Assembly: GCF_016864575.1 (NCBI RefSeq)
Contig: NZ_CP044127.1
Span: 682,001 to 746,000 of the forward strand
Length of the DNA: 64,000 nt
Source: Rhizobium sp. BG4
GTDB taxonomy: Bacteria > Pseudomonadota > Alphaproteobacteria > Rhizobiales > Rhizobiaceae
Direction: 5' to 3'
Shown here piece after piece: positions 53,446 to 62,075 of this stretch. Under the pieces are notes generated by a model. The model did not search any database. It was not told the origin of the DNA and saw only the letters and a program-made list of their open reading frames with translations. The position numbers and the translations under genes were made by a program. The number at the start of each line of letters is the position of its first letter. Position 1 is the stretch's first letter.

Positions 53446-54677
53446 ATGACTGCTGCATCCCGGCCGGCAAGGATGACGTCGTTGCGTAGCTCGAAAATTC
53501 CGGCCGGGCTCGTCTCGGCTCTGGGCGTGACGCAGTTCATCGGTTACGGCACCCATTACAGCTTCAGCATCCTGGCGTCCGGCATGGCGGCCAATCTCGG
53601 CTTGTCGCTGGCGGAAGTTTTTTGCGTCTTCTCCGTGTCACTGTTCATCGGTGGCCTGTCGGCCACCTATATCGGCAAGCAGACAAGATCGGCGCCGCGA
53701 CGATCATGACGAACGGCTCGGCCCTTGCCGCAGTCACGCTCGCCCTATGCGCCTGGTCGCCCTCGGTCGCGATCTTCGCCGTCGCTATCATCCTACTCGA
53801 GGTTTCGTCCGGCATGGTCCAGTATCAAGCGGCATTCGCAGCACTGGTCGAAAGCGATCCCCGCACAGCCTTACGCAGCATCACCTATCTGACGCTAATC
53901 GGCGGCTTTGCCTCGACGATCTTCCGGCCGATATCGGCCACGCTCACCGCCTATCTGTCCTGGCGGGAGATCTACCTCGTCTTTGCAGCGTTGAACCTGT
54001 TTCTCTGTATGCTGCTGCACTTCTGGATCCGAAGCCTCGGAAAGAAGGCAGGCGAAACATCCATCCGGCAGCGCGAGACGGTCATCGGCGCAATCCCGCC
54101 GCATGCACGCCGCCGCGCCATGGTCATGGTCTCATTTGCGTTCGCGCTCCTCGGCTTCACGCTTGCCGCGATCCTTGCCCATATGGTGCCGATGCTGGGA
54201 TCGATCGGGCTGGGTGCGACCGCCGTCGTGATTGGTTCGCTGTTCGGGCAGGCGCAGGTGCTGAGCCGCCTGATCAACATGGTGTTTGGGAAGAACCTGT
54301 CGCCGCCAGGGCTTGCCGTCCTCTCGGCCGTGCTGATTGTCTTCGGCGTCCTGGTCCTGCTGATGACAGGCAACTGGCTGCCAGGTGCGGTCGCCTTCGC
54401 CATTTGCCTCGGGCTCGGTTCCGGCATCAACAGCATCGCGCAGGGGAGCCTGCCGCTCTATCTCTTCGGATCGGACGGATATGGTGCGATCACAGGTAAG
54501 ATGGCGGCCGCCCGTCTGGCGGTCGGCGCCGGCGCGCCCTTCGTGTTCGCGGCGGCCATGGAGAATCTCGGGCTGAGCGGCGCCCTCGTCGCACACGCAT
54601 GTCTCGGGGCGATCAGCATCGCGGCATTCGTCGCGGTGGCAGCGTCCTGCCAGCAGCCTGCCACCGCGACGGCTTGA
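53446..54677 (+). pseudogene. MFS transporter beside the ars operon, frameshifted
   Basis: The frame from 53446 reads KIPAGLVSALGVTQFIGYGTHYSFSILASGMAANLGLSLAEVFCVFSVSLFIGGLSATYIGK, then the other frame continues ADKIGAATIMTNGSALAAVTLALCAWS and ten further helices to 54677. One missing G near 53684 (AAGCAGAC instead of AAGGCAGAC) joins them into about 410 residues, a normal MFS length with 12 helices. It converges on arsH with a 4-base gap. MFS proteins of this kind are found in ars islands and may export arsenicals (inference); specificity is unknown. Confidence 0.82.
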
Positions 54678-54681
54678 TGCG

Positions 54682-55392
54682 TCAGATCGACTTGAGCGAA
54701 ACCCGCTTCTCCAGCTCGGCTGCTTCTTCCTTCCGCTCGCTATATCGGTCGGTGAGGTAGGACGAGGCATCGCGGGTCATGAGCGTGAACTTCACCAGTT
54801 CCTCGCAGACATCGACGACGCGGTCATAGTAGGAAGATGGTTTCATCCGGCCATCGGTGTCGAATTCCTGAAACGCCTTCGCAACGCTGCTCTGATTGGG
54901 AATGGTGATCATCCGCATCCAGCGGCCGAGGATGCGCAACTGGTTCACAGCGTTGAAGGACTGGCTACCGCCGGAGACCTCCATCACCGCCAGCGTCTTG
55001 CCCTGCGTCGGACGGACGGAGCCGAGCGACAGCGGGATCCAGTCGATCTGCGCCTTCATGATGCCGGTCATCGCGCCGTGGCGCTCCGGGCTGATCCACA
55101 CCTGGCCTTCCGACCATAGGGAAAGGTCGCGCAGTTCCTGAACCTTGGGATGGCTGACGGGTGCCTCGTCCGGGAGCGGCAATCCCGCCGGATCGAATAT
55201 CCGAACCTCGCATCCGAGGCGTTCAAGCAGCCGACGGACTTCGAATGCAAGGAGGCGGCTATAGGACACTTCCCGTAGCGATCCATACAGGATCAGGATT
55301 CTCGGCTTGTGAGTCGAGAATGCCGGCTGCAGAGATTCCGGTGCGATGGGCTGAAGATGGTCGTCCTGCAAAGCGGGAAATGTCTCAGACAA
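54682..55392 (-). CDS. arsH: ArsH NADPH-dependent FMN oxidoreductase
   Basis: 236 residues, normal for ArsH. The flavodoxin-like phosphate loop reads ILILYGSLREVSYSRLLAFEVRRLL (about residue 33), followed by PERHGAMTGIMKAQIDWIPLSLGSVRPTQGKTLAVMEVSGGSQSFNAVNQLRILGRWMRM, the ArsH signature. It oxidises trivalent organoarsenicals or reduces quinones in the cytosol. It overlaps the arsC stop by 8 bases and is the last gene of the ars operon. Confidence 0.95.
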   Translation of the reverse strand: MSETFPALQDDHLQPIAPESLQPAFSTHKPRILILYGSLREVSYSRLLAFEVRRLLERLGCEVRIFDPAGLPLPDEAPVSHPKVQELRDLSLWSEGQVWISPERHGAMTGIMKAQIDWIPLSLGSVRPTQGKTLAVMEVSGGSQSFNAVNQLRILGRWMRMITIPNQSSVAKAFQEFDTDGRMKPSSYYDRVVDVCEELVKFTLMTRDASSYLTDRYSERKEEAAELEKRVSLKSI

Positions 55393-55810
55393 TGGGCTTT
55401 CCTTCCCGGTCGAGGACCTGTTCGCCGTCTTCCTTCGTGAACGGTCCTTTGAAGGCGTCGGCAGGCAGGATGTCGAGCACGATCTCCGACGGGCGAGCCA
55501 GCCGGGTGCCCAGCGGCGTGACGACGAGTGGCCGGTTGATCAGGATCGGGGTGGCAATCATCGCGTCCAGCAACTGCTCATCCGTTCGGCCCGGATGGTT
55601 GAGGCCGAGTTCCGCATAGGGCGTGTCCTTCTCACGGATCGCTTCGCGGACCGTCAGGCCGGCATCTGCGATCATCTTCGAGAGCTGCTCGCGCGAGGGC
55701 GGGTTCTGCAGGTACTCGATGACGGTGGGTTCGATCCCGGCGGCACGGATCAGCGCCAGCGTGTTGCGAGACGTGCCGCAGGCCGGATTGTGATAGATGG
55801 TGGCGTCCAT
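55385..55810 (-). CDS. arsC: Glutaredoxin-dependent arsenate reductase ArsC
   Basis: 141 residues from the ATG at 55810, 2 bases after the acr3 stop. The catalytic Cys11 lies in YHNPACGTSRNTLALI; the three Arg that bind arsenate are in the REAIRE, LINRPLV and GTRLARPSE regions. It reduces As(V) to As(III) using glutathione/glutaredoxin. A longer frame to 55867 overlaps acr3 and is not used. Confidence 0.95.
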   Translation of the reverse strand: MDATIYHNPACGTSRNTLALIRAAGIEPTVIEYLQNPPSREQLSKMIADAGLTVREAIREKDTPYAELGLNHPGRTDEQLLDAMIATPILINRPLVVTPLGTRLARPSEIVLDILPADAFKGPFTKEDGEQVLDREGKPIV

Positions 55811-55812
55811 GG

Positions 55813-56871
55813 TCAGGGCCTTTCGATGGTGGTGTTGCGGGAAACGGCGGGCGATGCCTCGTACCAACCCTTCGAGCGGTTCACGATCCAGACGACCGAT
55901 AGCATTACGGGCACCTCGATCAGGACACCGACGACGGTGGCGAGTGCCGCGCCCGACTGAAACCCGAAGAGGCTAATGGCGGCGGCAACCGCAAGTTCGA
56001 AGAAGTTGCTGGCACCGATGAGCGCTGACGGCCCCGCGACGCAGTGACGCTCGCCTGCCATGCGGTTCAAGAGGTAGGCCAGTCCGGAGTTAAGATAGAC
56101 CTGGATCAGGATCGGCACGGCCAACAACGCTATGATGGCCGGCTGAGCGATGATCTGCTCGCCCTGGAAGGCGAAAAGAAGCACGAGCGTGGCGAGCAGC
56201 GCCACGAGCGATAGCGGATGCAGATTCGCAAGCAAGCGATCGAGCGCGCCTGTTGCGCCGTCGGCTGTCAAGTAGTTCCGCAGCACCTGGGCGATGATGA
56301 CGGGAACCACGATGTAGAGCGCGACCGACAGGGCAAGCGTCGCCCACGGCACGGTGATGGCTGAGAGACCGAGCAGCACGCCGACGATCGGCGCGAAGGC
56401 GACGACCATGATCGCGTCGTTCAAGGCCACTTGCGAGAGGGTGAACAGCGGCTCACCCCGCGTCAGGTTCGACCAGACGAAGACCATGGCCGTGCAAGGT
56501 GCTGCGGCAAGGATGATCAGGCCTGCGATATAAGAGTCGATCCGGTCGGCCGGCAGATAGGGTCGGAATAGCCAGCCGACGAAAAGCCATCCCAGCAAAG
56601 CCATGGAGAATGGCTTGATCGCCCAGTTGATGATCAGCGTGACGCCGATCCCGCGCCAGTAGGAGCCGACCCGCGCCAACGACCGGAAATCGACCTTCAG
56701 CAGCATAGGGATGATCATCAGCCAAATAAGGACCGCGACCGGGATGTTGAGCTTGGCAATCTCGGCGCCCCCGATGACCTGGAAGACGCCGGGCATCAGG
56801 TGACCAAGAGCAACGCCGACGGCGATGCAGAGGAAGACCCAAACAGTCAGGTATCGTCCAAATGTCGACAT
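55813..56871 (-). CDS. acr3: ACR3-family arsenite efflux permease
   Basis: 352 residues with ten transmembrane helices. Family signatures include IGGAEIAKLNIPVAVLIWLMIIPMLLKVDF, the WAIKPFSMALLGWLF helix and the essential Cys in AAPCTAMVFVWSNLTRG. It exports As(III) across the inner membrane using the proton gradient. It lies between the two arsenate reductases, with gaps of 1-2 bases, in a single operon under ArsR. Confidence 0.95.
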   Translation of the reverse strand: MSTFGRYLTVWVFLCIAVGVALGHLMPGVFQVIGGAEIAKLNIPVAVLIWLMIIPMLLKVDFRSLARVGSYWRGIGVTLIINWAIKPFSMALLGWLFVGWLFRPYLPADRIDSYIAGLIILAAAPCTAMVFVWSNLTRGEPLFTLSQVALNDAIMVVAFAPIVGVLLGLSAITVPWATLALSVALYIVVPVIIAQVLRNYLTADGATGALDRLLANLHPLSLVALLATLVLLFAFQGEQIIAQPAIIALLAVPILIQVYLNSGLAYLLNRMAGERHCVAGPSALIGASNFFELAVAAAISLFGFQSGAALATVVGVLIEVPVMLSVVWIVNRSKGWYEASPAVSRNTTIERP

Positions 56872-56872
56872 C

Positions 56873-57400
56873 TTACTCGGCCTTCGGGGATTTGACCGAT
56901 GCGCCTTCCAATGAACCGATCTGGCGAACGTGCTGCTCGAGGGGCAGGCGGTCGATCGAGGCGACGGCTAGGTTGAGGAAGGCGGTGATCCGATTCTTCA
57001 GAAACCGGGCAGCTTGGGCGAAGGCACGCCGGATCTCAACTTCAGTTCCGACGACGGCCGCGGGATCGTCGACGCCCCAATGGGCGGTCATCGGATGGCC
57101 AATCCATACCGGGTACGCTTCGCCGGCTGCGCTGTCGCAGATGGTGAAGATGAAATCAATCTCCGGGCTACCTGTCTCGGCGAACACGTCCCAACTCTTC
57201 GACGAGATACCCGTCGATGAGTAGCCGAGCGTTTCCAACTCCTTCAGCGCGTGTGGATTGACCTCGCCCTTCGGCTGGCTGCCGGCGGAATAGGCTTTAG
57301 ACCTGCCGCCACCCTCCTTGTTAAGGATGGACTCGGCGAGAATAGAGCGAGCGGAATTGCCCGTGCAGAGGAACAGCACGTTATCGGTCTTGTCAGTCAT
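56873..57400 (-). CDS. arsC: Low-molecular-weight phosphatase-type arsenate reductase
   Basis: 175 residues. The phosphate loop LCTGNSARSILAE (Cys12 to Arg18) and the catalytic Asp region are typical. The second redox Cys is present (FTICDSAAGE, Cys88), but the third Cys of thioredoxin-linked ArsC (NNCP) is replaced by Tyr96 (GEAYP), so electrons probably come from glutathione/glutaredoxin or another thiol. A C-terminal extension of about 40 residues follows the core. It is the third gene of the ars operon. Confidence 0.9.
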   Translation of the reverse strand: MTDKTDNVLFLCTGNSARSILAESILNKEGGGRSKAYSAGSQPKGEVNPHALKELETLGYSSTGISSKSWDVFAETGSPEIDFIFTICDSAAGEAYPVWIGHPMTAHWGVDDPAAVVGTEVEIRRAFAQAARFLKNRITAFLNLAVASIDRLPLEQHVRQIGSLEGASVKSPKAE

Positions 57401-57849
57401 GGTCGTGGTCCGTGGTCATCGGAGGCCTGTTGAGCTTCATGATGGTCGCCGACGATGGGCAAATGGATGATAGTTGGCGGGTCGCCATCACCGCAGCCGG
57501 CTTCGGCCCGAGGAACTTCGGAAAACCCGATGGCGGAGAAGAACGGGGCGGCGCTAGTGGTCGCGAGGAAGACATTGCCATCGACGTCGCGCAGCGTTGC
57601 CTCGACGATGGCTCGGCCGACCCCATGACCCCGATGTGCCGGCAGAACGACAACAGACCGCAGCAGACAATCGCCGGCGCAGCGTTCGAGGCCGGCATAT
57701 CCGATCGTTTGGCCGTCGCCTGAGGCTGCTTCAAAGAATGCGCGGCCATCGTCTTCAATGTCATCGGTTGGGAGATCCGCCGCACGGAGCGCTTCGCGAA
57801 GACGAGCGTCGCTACCGGCCACTTCGTGCAATGCGATCACGCTCAGCAT
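57397..57849 (-). CDS. ArsN-like GNAT acetyltransferase
   Basis: 150 residues from the ATG at 57849, with a 7-base overlap with arsR. The GNAT core is present: GYAGLERCAGDCLLRSVVVLPAHRGHGVGRAIVEATLRD (acetyl-CoA loop QxxGxG as HRGHGVG) and LATTSAAPFFSAIGFSEVPR. GNAT genes in ars operons (ArsN type) acetylate arsinothricin and related organoarsenicals; this role is inferred from position and length. Stop overlaps the next gene's start by 4 bases. Confidence 0.85.
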   Translation of the reverse strand: MLSVIALHEVAGSDARLREALRAADLPTDDIEDDGRAFFEAASGDGQTIGYAGLERCAGDCLLRSVVVLPAHRGHGVGRAIVEATLRDVDGNVFLATTSAAPFFSAIGFSEVPRAEAGCGDGDPPTIIHLPIVGDHHEAQQASDDHGPRP

Positions 57850-58196
57850 GGGGTCGCCCCCGGCGCGCAGCACGGCGTCAGTTCTGCGATCAAAGGAGCG
57901 CAAAGCTCCGTCGATCCGCCGCAACAATCCTTCAGCAGGAATAGTGTCAGGTCGCGCAAGCCGTTCAGGTCGGCCCGGTAGATGATTGATCGGCTCTGGC
58001 GCTCGCTCCTCACCAACCCTGCACGGGAAAGCGTCGCAAGATGCGCCGACATTGTGTTCTGCGGGACATCGAGGAGCCGTGCGAGCTCACCTGCCGGAAT
58101 TCCCTCCGGTTCGTGCCGCACGAGCAGACGGAACGTCTCCAGGCGGGTGTTCTGGGCCAAGGCCGCAAGGGCCGCTATTGCGCTTCTGCTTTCCAT
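57843..58196 (-). CDS. arsR: ArsR-family arsenite-responsive repressor
   Basis: 117 residues. The winged helix (ALAQNTRLETFRLLVRHEPEGIPAGELARLLDVPQNTMSAHLATLSRAGLV, residues about 12-63) is complete. As(III)-binding Cys are C-terminal: CCGGSTELC (about residues 91-98) and CC near the end, the arrangement of the second ArsR type with a Cys pair after the DNA-binding domain. It is the first gene of the operon. The ATG at 58196 lies inside a 12-bp palindrome, so the operator and start coincide. Confidence 0.95.
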   Translation of the reverse strand: MESRSAIAALAALAQNTRLETFRLLVRHEPEGIPAGELARLLDVPQNTMSAHLATLSRAGLVRSERQSRSIIYRADLNGLRDLTLFLLKDCCGGSTELCAPLIAELTPCCAPGATPC

Positions 58197-58222
58197 ATAT
58201 CCAGAATAATGGATATATGGAA
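58191..58222. promoter_or_regulatory. ArsR operator overlapping the arsR start codon
   Basis: TTCCATATATCC, 8 bases, GGATATATGGAA: perfect 12-bp arms. The arsR start codon lies within the left arm, so the mRNA is probably leaderless or has a very short leader and ArsR blocks transcription start directly. Confidence 0.75.
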
Positions 58223-58316
58223 GAAGTCAACCGCCGCTTAGCCGGGGCGGATTATGTGCAGCTGGAACTCGGAGATGCCCTGCAAACCAGGCCATCGAGC
58301 CTGAGGTGACCATAAG

Positions 58317-58541
58317 TCACCACGGCTGATATTCGGCGATCTCTTCCGGATCGACGAGTTCGCCGGTGACCTCGGTGACGACGACAAGGCCGAAAGCGGT
58401 TGTCGCCATAGGCCGAGCGAGGGGTGAGAGATCGTCGCTCGGCACGGGCAGCCGTTCTTCCTGCGCTCCGACGCTTCGCTTTGTCCTCCTCGTCGGTGCC
58501 CTTGCTTGCCTGGGCGCGCTTTTGCCTTTCTTCCGGTTCAT
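58317..58541 (-). CDS. Small protein of unknown function
   Basis: 74 residues. A basic N-terminus (MNRKKGKSAPRQARAPTRRTKRSVG) is followed by a less charged second half, PSDDLSPLARPMATTAFGLVVVTEVTGELVDPEEIAEYQPW, whose composition looks like a real protein. No family is recognised and no strong ribosome-binding site is obvious. An overlapping minus-strand frame (58252-58620) and a plus-strand frame seem less protein-like. Confidence 0.45.
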   Translation of the reverse strand: MNRKKGKSAPRQARAPTRRTKRSVGAQEERLPVPSDDLSPLARPMATTAFGLVVVTEVTGELVDPEEIAEYQPW

Positions 58542-58634
58542 CGCTTGGCCGCCTCCTTGTTGCGACTGTACCCCTGTTGCGGCCCACTTGTTGAGAGGCT
58601 ATGAAATGCCTGCGCGACATCAGGGGGATCGCTA

Positions 58635-58838
58635 GTGGCTTACGGCACGGTCAAGTTTTTCAACCAGGAAAAGGGCTTTGGCTTCATCACACCGGACGAA
58701 GGCGGTCAGGACGTGTTCGTTCACGTGAGCGCAGTGCAGGGTTCGACGCTTCTGCGGGATGGCCAGAGGGTTTCCTACGAGGTGGGCCAGGATCGCCGGA
58801 CCGGCAAGTCACGGGCCGAGGGCGTCCGCGGCGCCTGA
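58635..58838 (+). CDS. Cold-shock protein (CspA family)
   Basis: 67 residues from a GTG with AGGGGG 6 bases before. The RNA-binding motifs GTVKFFNQEKGFGFITPDEG (RNP1) and DVFVHVSAVQGS (RNP2) are intact. It is a single-strand nucleic acid chaperone in the cytosol. It stands alone and is followed by a GNAT gene 20 bases later. Confidence 0.95.
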   Translation: MAYGTVKFFNQEKGFGFITPDEGGQDVFVHVSAVQGSTLLRDGQRVSYEVGQDRRTGKSRAEGVRGA

Positions 58839-58858
58839 CTTAGCGCTGGAGCGTGTCG

Positions 58859-59326
58859 ATGAAAGTCAGGGAAGCGACCAGCAGCGACGTGGACGCGATG
58901 AGCGAACTTCTCGAAAATCTGGTCGAGGCCGGCAAGCGAACGATGCCGGCAGAGATCGACTACGTTCGGGAGCACTATGTCGACAATCCGCTGAGCATAT
59001 GCTGCACTCTTGCCGAAGACGACGACGGTATCATCCTCGGGTTCCAGTCCCTGATCCGCGCCGTCGATGGCAATCCGTACGGCACGCCGGCCGGCTGGGG
59101 TATCATTGGTACGCACGTTTCACCGGATGCCGCACGAGGCGGCGTCGGAACCAGACTATTTGCGGCGAGTGAGCAGGCTGCGATCAGTACGGGACTGACG
59201 AAAATCGAAGCTTTCATAGGCAACGCGAACGCTGTCGCCCAGGCTTACTACGAGCGCATGGGCTTCAAGACGTACCGGCAAACGGAAACAGCCATCTGCA
59301 AGGTCTGGACGCGCCAGGAGAGTTGA
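58859..59326 (+). CDS. GNAT-family N-acetyltransferase
   Basis: 155 residues from the ATG at 58859 (a GTG at 58853 is also possible). The core has GWGIIGTHVSPDAARGGVGTRLFAASEQAAI (acetyl-CoA loop RGGVGT) and AYYERMGFKTYRQ, the typical final strand. Substrate unknown; it could be an N-acetyltransferase for a small molecule or protein. The end overlaps nothing; the next small gene starts about 90 bases later. Confidence 0.88.
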   Translation: MKVREATSSDVDAMSELLENLVEAGKRTMPAEIDYVREHYVDNPLSICCTLAEDDDGIILGFQSLIRAVDGNPYGTPAGWGIIGTHVSPDAARGGVGTRLFAASEQAAISTGLTKIEAFIGNANAVAQAYYERMGFKTYRQTETAICKVWTRQES

Positions 59327-59413
59327 CGGAAAAGCGATCGTCTCACGAAGATGCCGGCGACGTTCGCAAGACGGGTCCCTTGACGCCGAGATTGGGCAAG
59401 ACAGTTCACCGCC

Positions 59414-59646
59414 ATGGACCGTATCCCTTCCCCTCCCGCCGACGGGCATCCCGACCGTTTCCTGCGGTGTCAGGAAGCCAGGACGACGTCGTGGCCGCGG
59501 TTGCTTTGGCGGGCGTTGACGCGGGTTGGACACCGGAAGAAGTTTGGGCCGCACTCGTGGAGCTGGCGGACAACCTCATGCTTTCGGAGCTCGCAAATCG
59601 TGATCTGGAACGCGATCTGGCGGGCCTCAGAAGCGGGAGAGCGTAA
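59414..59646 (+). pseudogene. Small rhizobial protein, probably frameshifted
   Basis: The frame from the ATG at 59414 reads MDRIPSPPADGHPDRFLRCQEA, and the other frame resumes DDVVAAVALAGVDAGWTPEEVWAALVELADNLMLSELANRDLERDLAGLRSGRA to 59646. One missing base near 59478-59481 would join them into 77 residues. The helical second half (AGWTPEEVWAALVELADN) resembles small rhizobial hypothetical proteins of this pattern. The intact alternative frame from 59323 has a less protein-like N-terminus. Moderate support. Confidence 0.5.
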
Positions 59647-59797
59647 GGGCATGTGCGGCAGGTTCACGTTCGACCATGAATGGCGGGTCTTCGCGAAGAC
59701 GAACGGAAACGTCTCGTGGGCGAGCTGATGTCGGATGATGATGATCTGGCGGACTTGCCCGCCAGGTCGGCTGTGCGACCAAACACGTATTGGGCGG

Positions 59798-60145
59798 CTA
59801 AGAGCGCCTCCGGAACGGAGTGCACGAGGCGTTCTGGCTATCTGGAAACAGCACGACCCCCGACACCGGTCTCCTGCGAAACTTCGTATTGAAGACGGCA
59901 GCCGACATCGACCGGTACTGTCCACTCCGGAGAAACACTTCCACGGTCTTCGTTTCCGGATTGGCGCGCAGCTCGCGGCAGCGATCCCAGTCACACAGGA
60001 AGCTTGCTGCCGGCATGTCCGTCACATCGACGTCGAGAAGAATATCCTGCGCACTTGCGGTCGCGAAGATAATCAGGTCGTCCGCGCCAACCAGTAGTGC
60101 GGGAGCCCTGAGGCGTTCCAGCTTATCAAGAAGGTCCGTCATCAC
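59798..60145 (-). CDS. Small PAS-like protein, unknown function
   Basis: 115 residues. LVGADDLIIFATASAQDILLDVDVTDMPAASFLCDWDRCRELRANPETKTVEVFLRSGQYRSMSAAVF has the rhythm of a PAS-type sensor fold (D-x-x-I-x-x-A-N-x-A pattern near residue 25). The tail is basic and less typical. No family is certain. It is divergent from the hybrid kinase at 60407. Confidence 0.5.
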   Translation of the reverse strand: MMTDLLDKLERLRAPALLVGADDLIIFATASAQDILLDVDVTDMPAASFLCDWDRCRELRANPETKTVEVFLRSGQYRSMSAAVFNTKFRRRPVSGVVLFPDSQNASCTPFRRRS

Positions 60146-60406
60146 TTTTCGTCGCAGGTGTTAACTAAGTCATTATTGGATTGGACGGGCATCTTTGCCC
60201 TTTTTGGATACGTGTAGCTACAAGCTGGTGTTTGCTCCCTGTTTGTCCAGCGTCCTGCCAACCAATGGCAAATGAAGTCTCTTTCCAATGATTAAAATGC
60301 ATCAATTCGACCAAGGTCCGTGGCGCATTTTGATAGACGCACTAGATAGCGTGGGGTAACCACGGGTTTGCAGTTCACGATTTTTTACCGGGAAGATTGC
60401 AGTCGA

Positions 60407-61936
60407 ATGACACAGGGACCAAACCCCAGCATTGAGCAGCGCTACCGCCTGCTGATCGAAGCAATCACCGATTATGCAATCTACATGCTGGACCCGGCAG
60501 GCAACATCACGAGTTGGAACCCGGGAGCGGAGCGGCTGAAAGGATATTCCGAGGCCGAGATCATCGGTCGCCACTTCTCGACCTTCTATACCGAGGAAGA
60601 CCGCGCAAAGGGTTTCCCGGAAGAGGCGCTCAGGATCGCTGAAGCCGACGGTCGCTTCGAGCGTGAGGGATGGCGGCTGCGCAAGGATGGATCCAAGTTT
60701 TGGGCGAACGTCATCGTCGATCCGATCCGAAACGCTGACGGGAACCTGATCGGCTTCGCCAAGATCACGCGCGATATCAGCGAAAAGCGCGCGGCTCAGG
60801 AGGCCATGGTTCAGGCTCACAAATTGGAGGCGGTCGGGCAGCTGACAGGCGGCTTGGCCCACGACTTCAACAATCTCCTGACGGCGATCCTGGGCAGCCT
60901 CGAGATTGCCAGGAAGCGAGCCGTCAGGCCGGACGTCCTAGACCTCATCGAAAATGCCATTCAGGGCGCCCAGCGCGGCGCAACGTTGACGCAACGGCTT
61001 CTGGCGTTCGCACGGCGGCAAGAGCTGAAGATCGACTCGCTACGCGTTCCCGACCTTGTCGGCGGGATGGCAGACCTGATGCGTCGAACGATCGGCCCGG
61101 AGGTTGTCATCAACACCGCGTTTCCAGCTGATCTTCCCCCCGTGCTTACCGACGCCAATCAGTTGGAGAGTGCGCTCCTCAACCTCGTCGTGAATGCGCG
61201 CGATGCAATGCCGGATGGTGGCGAAATCGCCATCACGGCGGAGCGGCGGTATGTGACAACAGGCAGTGCTAACTCGCTCGCGACAGGCGACTACGTCTGC
61301 CTTTCGATTGCCGATCAGGGAGAGGGGATGGATGCAGAGACACTCGCAAATGCCAGCCAACCATTCTTCACGACGAAAGGCGTCGGCAAGGGCACAGGAT
61401 TGGGTCTCGCGATGGTCCAGGGGCTCATGGCACAGTGCGGCGGACAACTGGTGCTGAAGTCTAAACCGGGTGTCGGCACGACAGCCGAGCTTTGGCTTCC
61501 GGTGTCAGGGGAGCCGTCGACATTGGCCGCTTCTACCCCCGAGACCGTGTTTGATCCCGCGCCAACCGCCATGACGGTCCTGGTGGTCGATGATGACGCG
61601 CTGGTGCTCATGAACACAGTCCTCTTACTTGAGGATCTCGGCATGGAAACCATGCAGGCGTCCTCCGGGGCGGAGGCCATGACGATATTGGATAGTGGTG
61701 AGCTCCCTGCTGTCGTGATCACGGACCATGCCATGCCCCACATGACCGGCGCAGAGCTCTGCAGGCGCGTAAGGCAGCAGTATCCGAGCCTTCCATTGAT
61801 TCTAGCGACAGGCTACGCCGAGCTTCCCGAGGGGGCCGAGCTTCTGAGCGATGTCGTCCGATTGTCGAAGCCGTTCAGTCAGACCCAGTTGTCGCGGGCA
61901 CTTTCGGAAGCCTGTAATGCCGGACGGTGCTTCTGA
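60407..61936 (+). CDS. Hybrid histidine kinase with PAS and receiver domains
   Basis: 509 residues from the ATG at 60407. A PAS domain (YRLLIEAITDYAIYMLDPAGNITSWNPGAERLKGYSEAEIIG, residues about 9-120) is followed by the HWE-/HATPase part: GQLTGGLAHDFNNLLTAILG (His about 149), NLVVNARDAMPDGG (N-box), DQGEGMD and GKGTGLGLAMVQGL. A C-terminal receiver domain (about 395-505) has the phospho-acceptor Asp in VVITDHAMPHMTG and Lys in RLSKPFSQ. No membrane helices, so it is cytosolic and senses a soluble signal via PAS. No partner regulator lies beside it. Confidence 0.94.
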   Translation: MTQGPNPSIEQRYRLLIEAITDYAIYMLDPAGNITSWNPGAERLKGYSEAEIIGRHFSTFYTEEDRAKGFPEEALRIAEADGRFEREGWRLRKDGSKFWANVIVDPIRNADGNLIGFAKITRDISEKRAAQEAMVQAHKLEAVGQLTGGLAHDFNNLLTAILGSLEIARKRAVRPDVLDLIENAIQGAQRGATLTQRLLAFARRQELKIDSLRVPDLVGGMADLMRRTIGPEVVINTAFPADLPPVLTDANQLESALLNLVVNARDAMPDGGEIAITAERRYVTTGSANSLATGDYVCLSIADQGEGMDAETLANASQPFFTTKGVGKGTGLGLAMVQGLMAQCGGQLVLKSKPGVGTTAELWLPVSGEPSTLAASTPETVFDPAPTAMTVLVVDDDALVLMNTVLLLEDLGMETMQASSGAEAMTILDSGELPAVVITDHAMPHMTGAELCRRVRQQYPSLPLILATGYAELPEGAELLSDVVRLSKPFSQTQLSRALSEACNAGRCF

Positions 61937-62075
61937 CTGATAGACGATTGCGGCTCGGGGACCTGATCGGCCGCGCTTTGTACGGATGCGGACCAAGCTG
62001 CGATCCCGGACCAAAGTCCGGATGATCAAACGCGACGGTTGTGTTAGCTGTTGATCTGCCCTGGGGAGGACCCGA

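Noticed and set aside
53651..54499. Alternative 282-codon frame inside the MFS gene
   Set aside because: Shadow frame rich in Arg and Pro; the MFS frame has twelve clear hydrophobic helices.
59652..59729. MCGRF start resembling an SRAP (YedK/HMCES) protein
   Set aside because: Only the first five residues match and the frame stops after 25 codons; the neighbouring frames do not continue the family.
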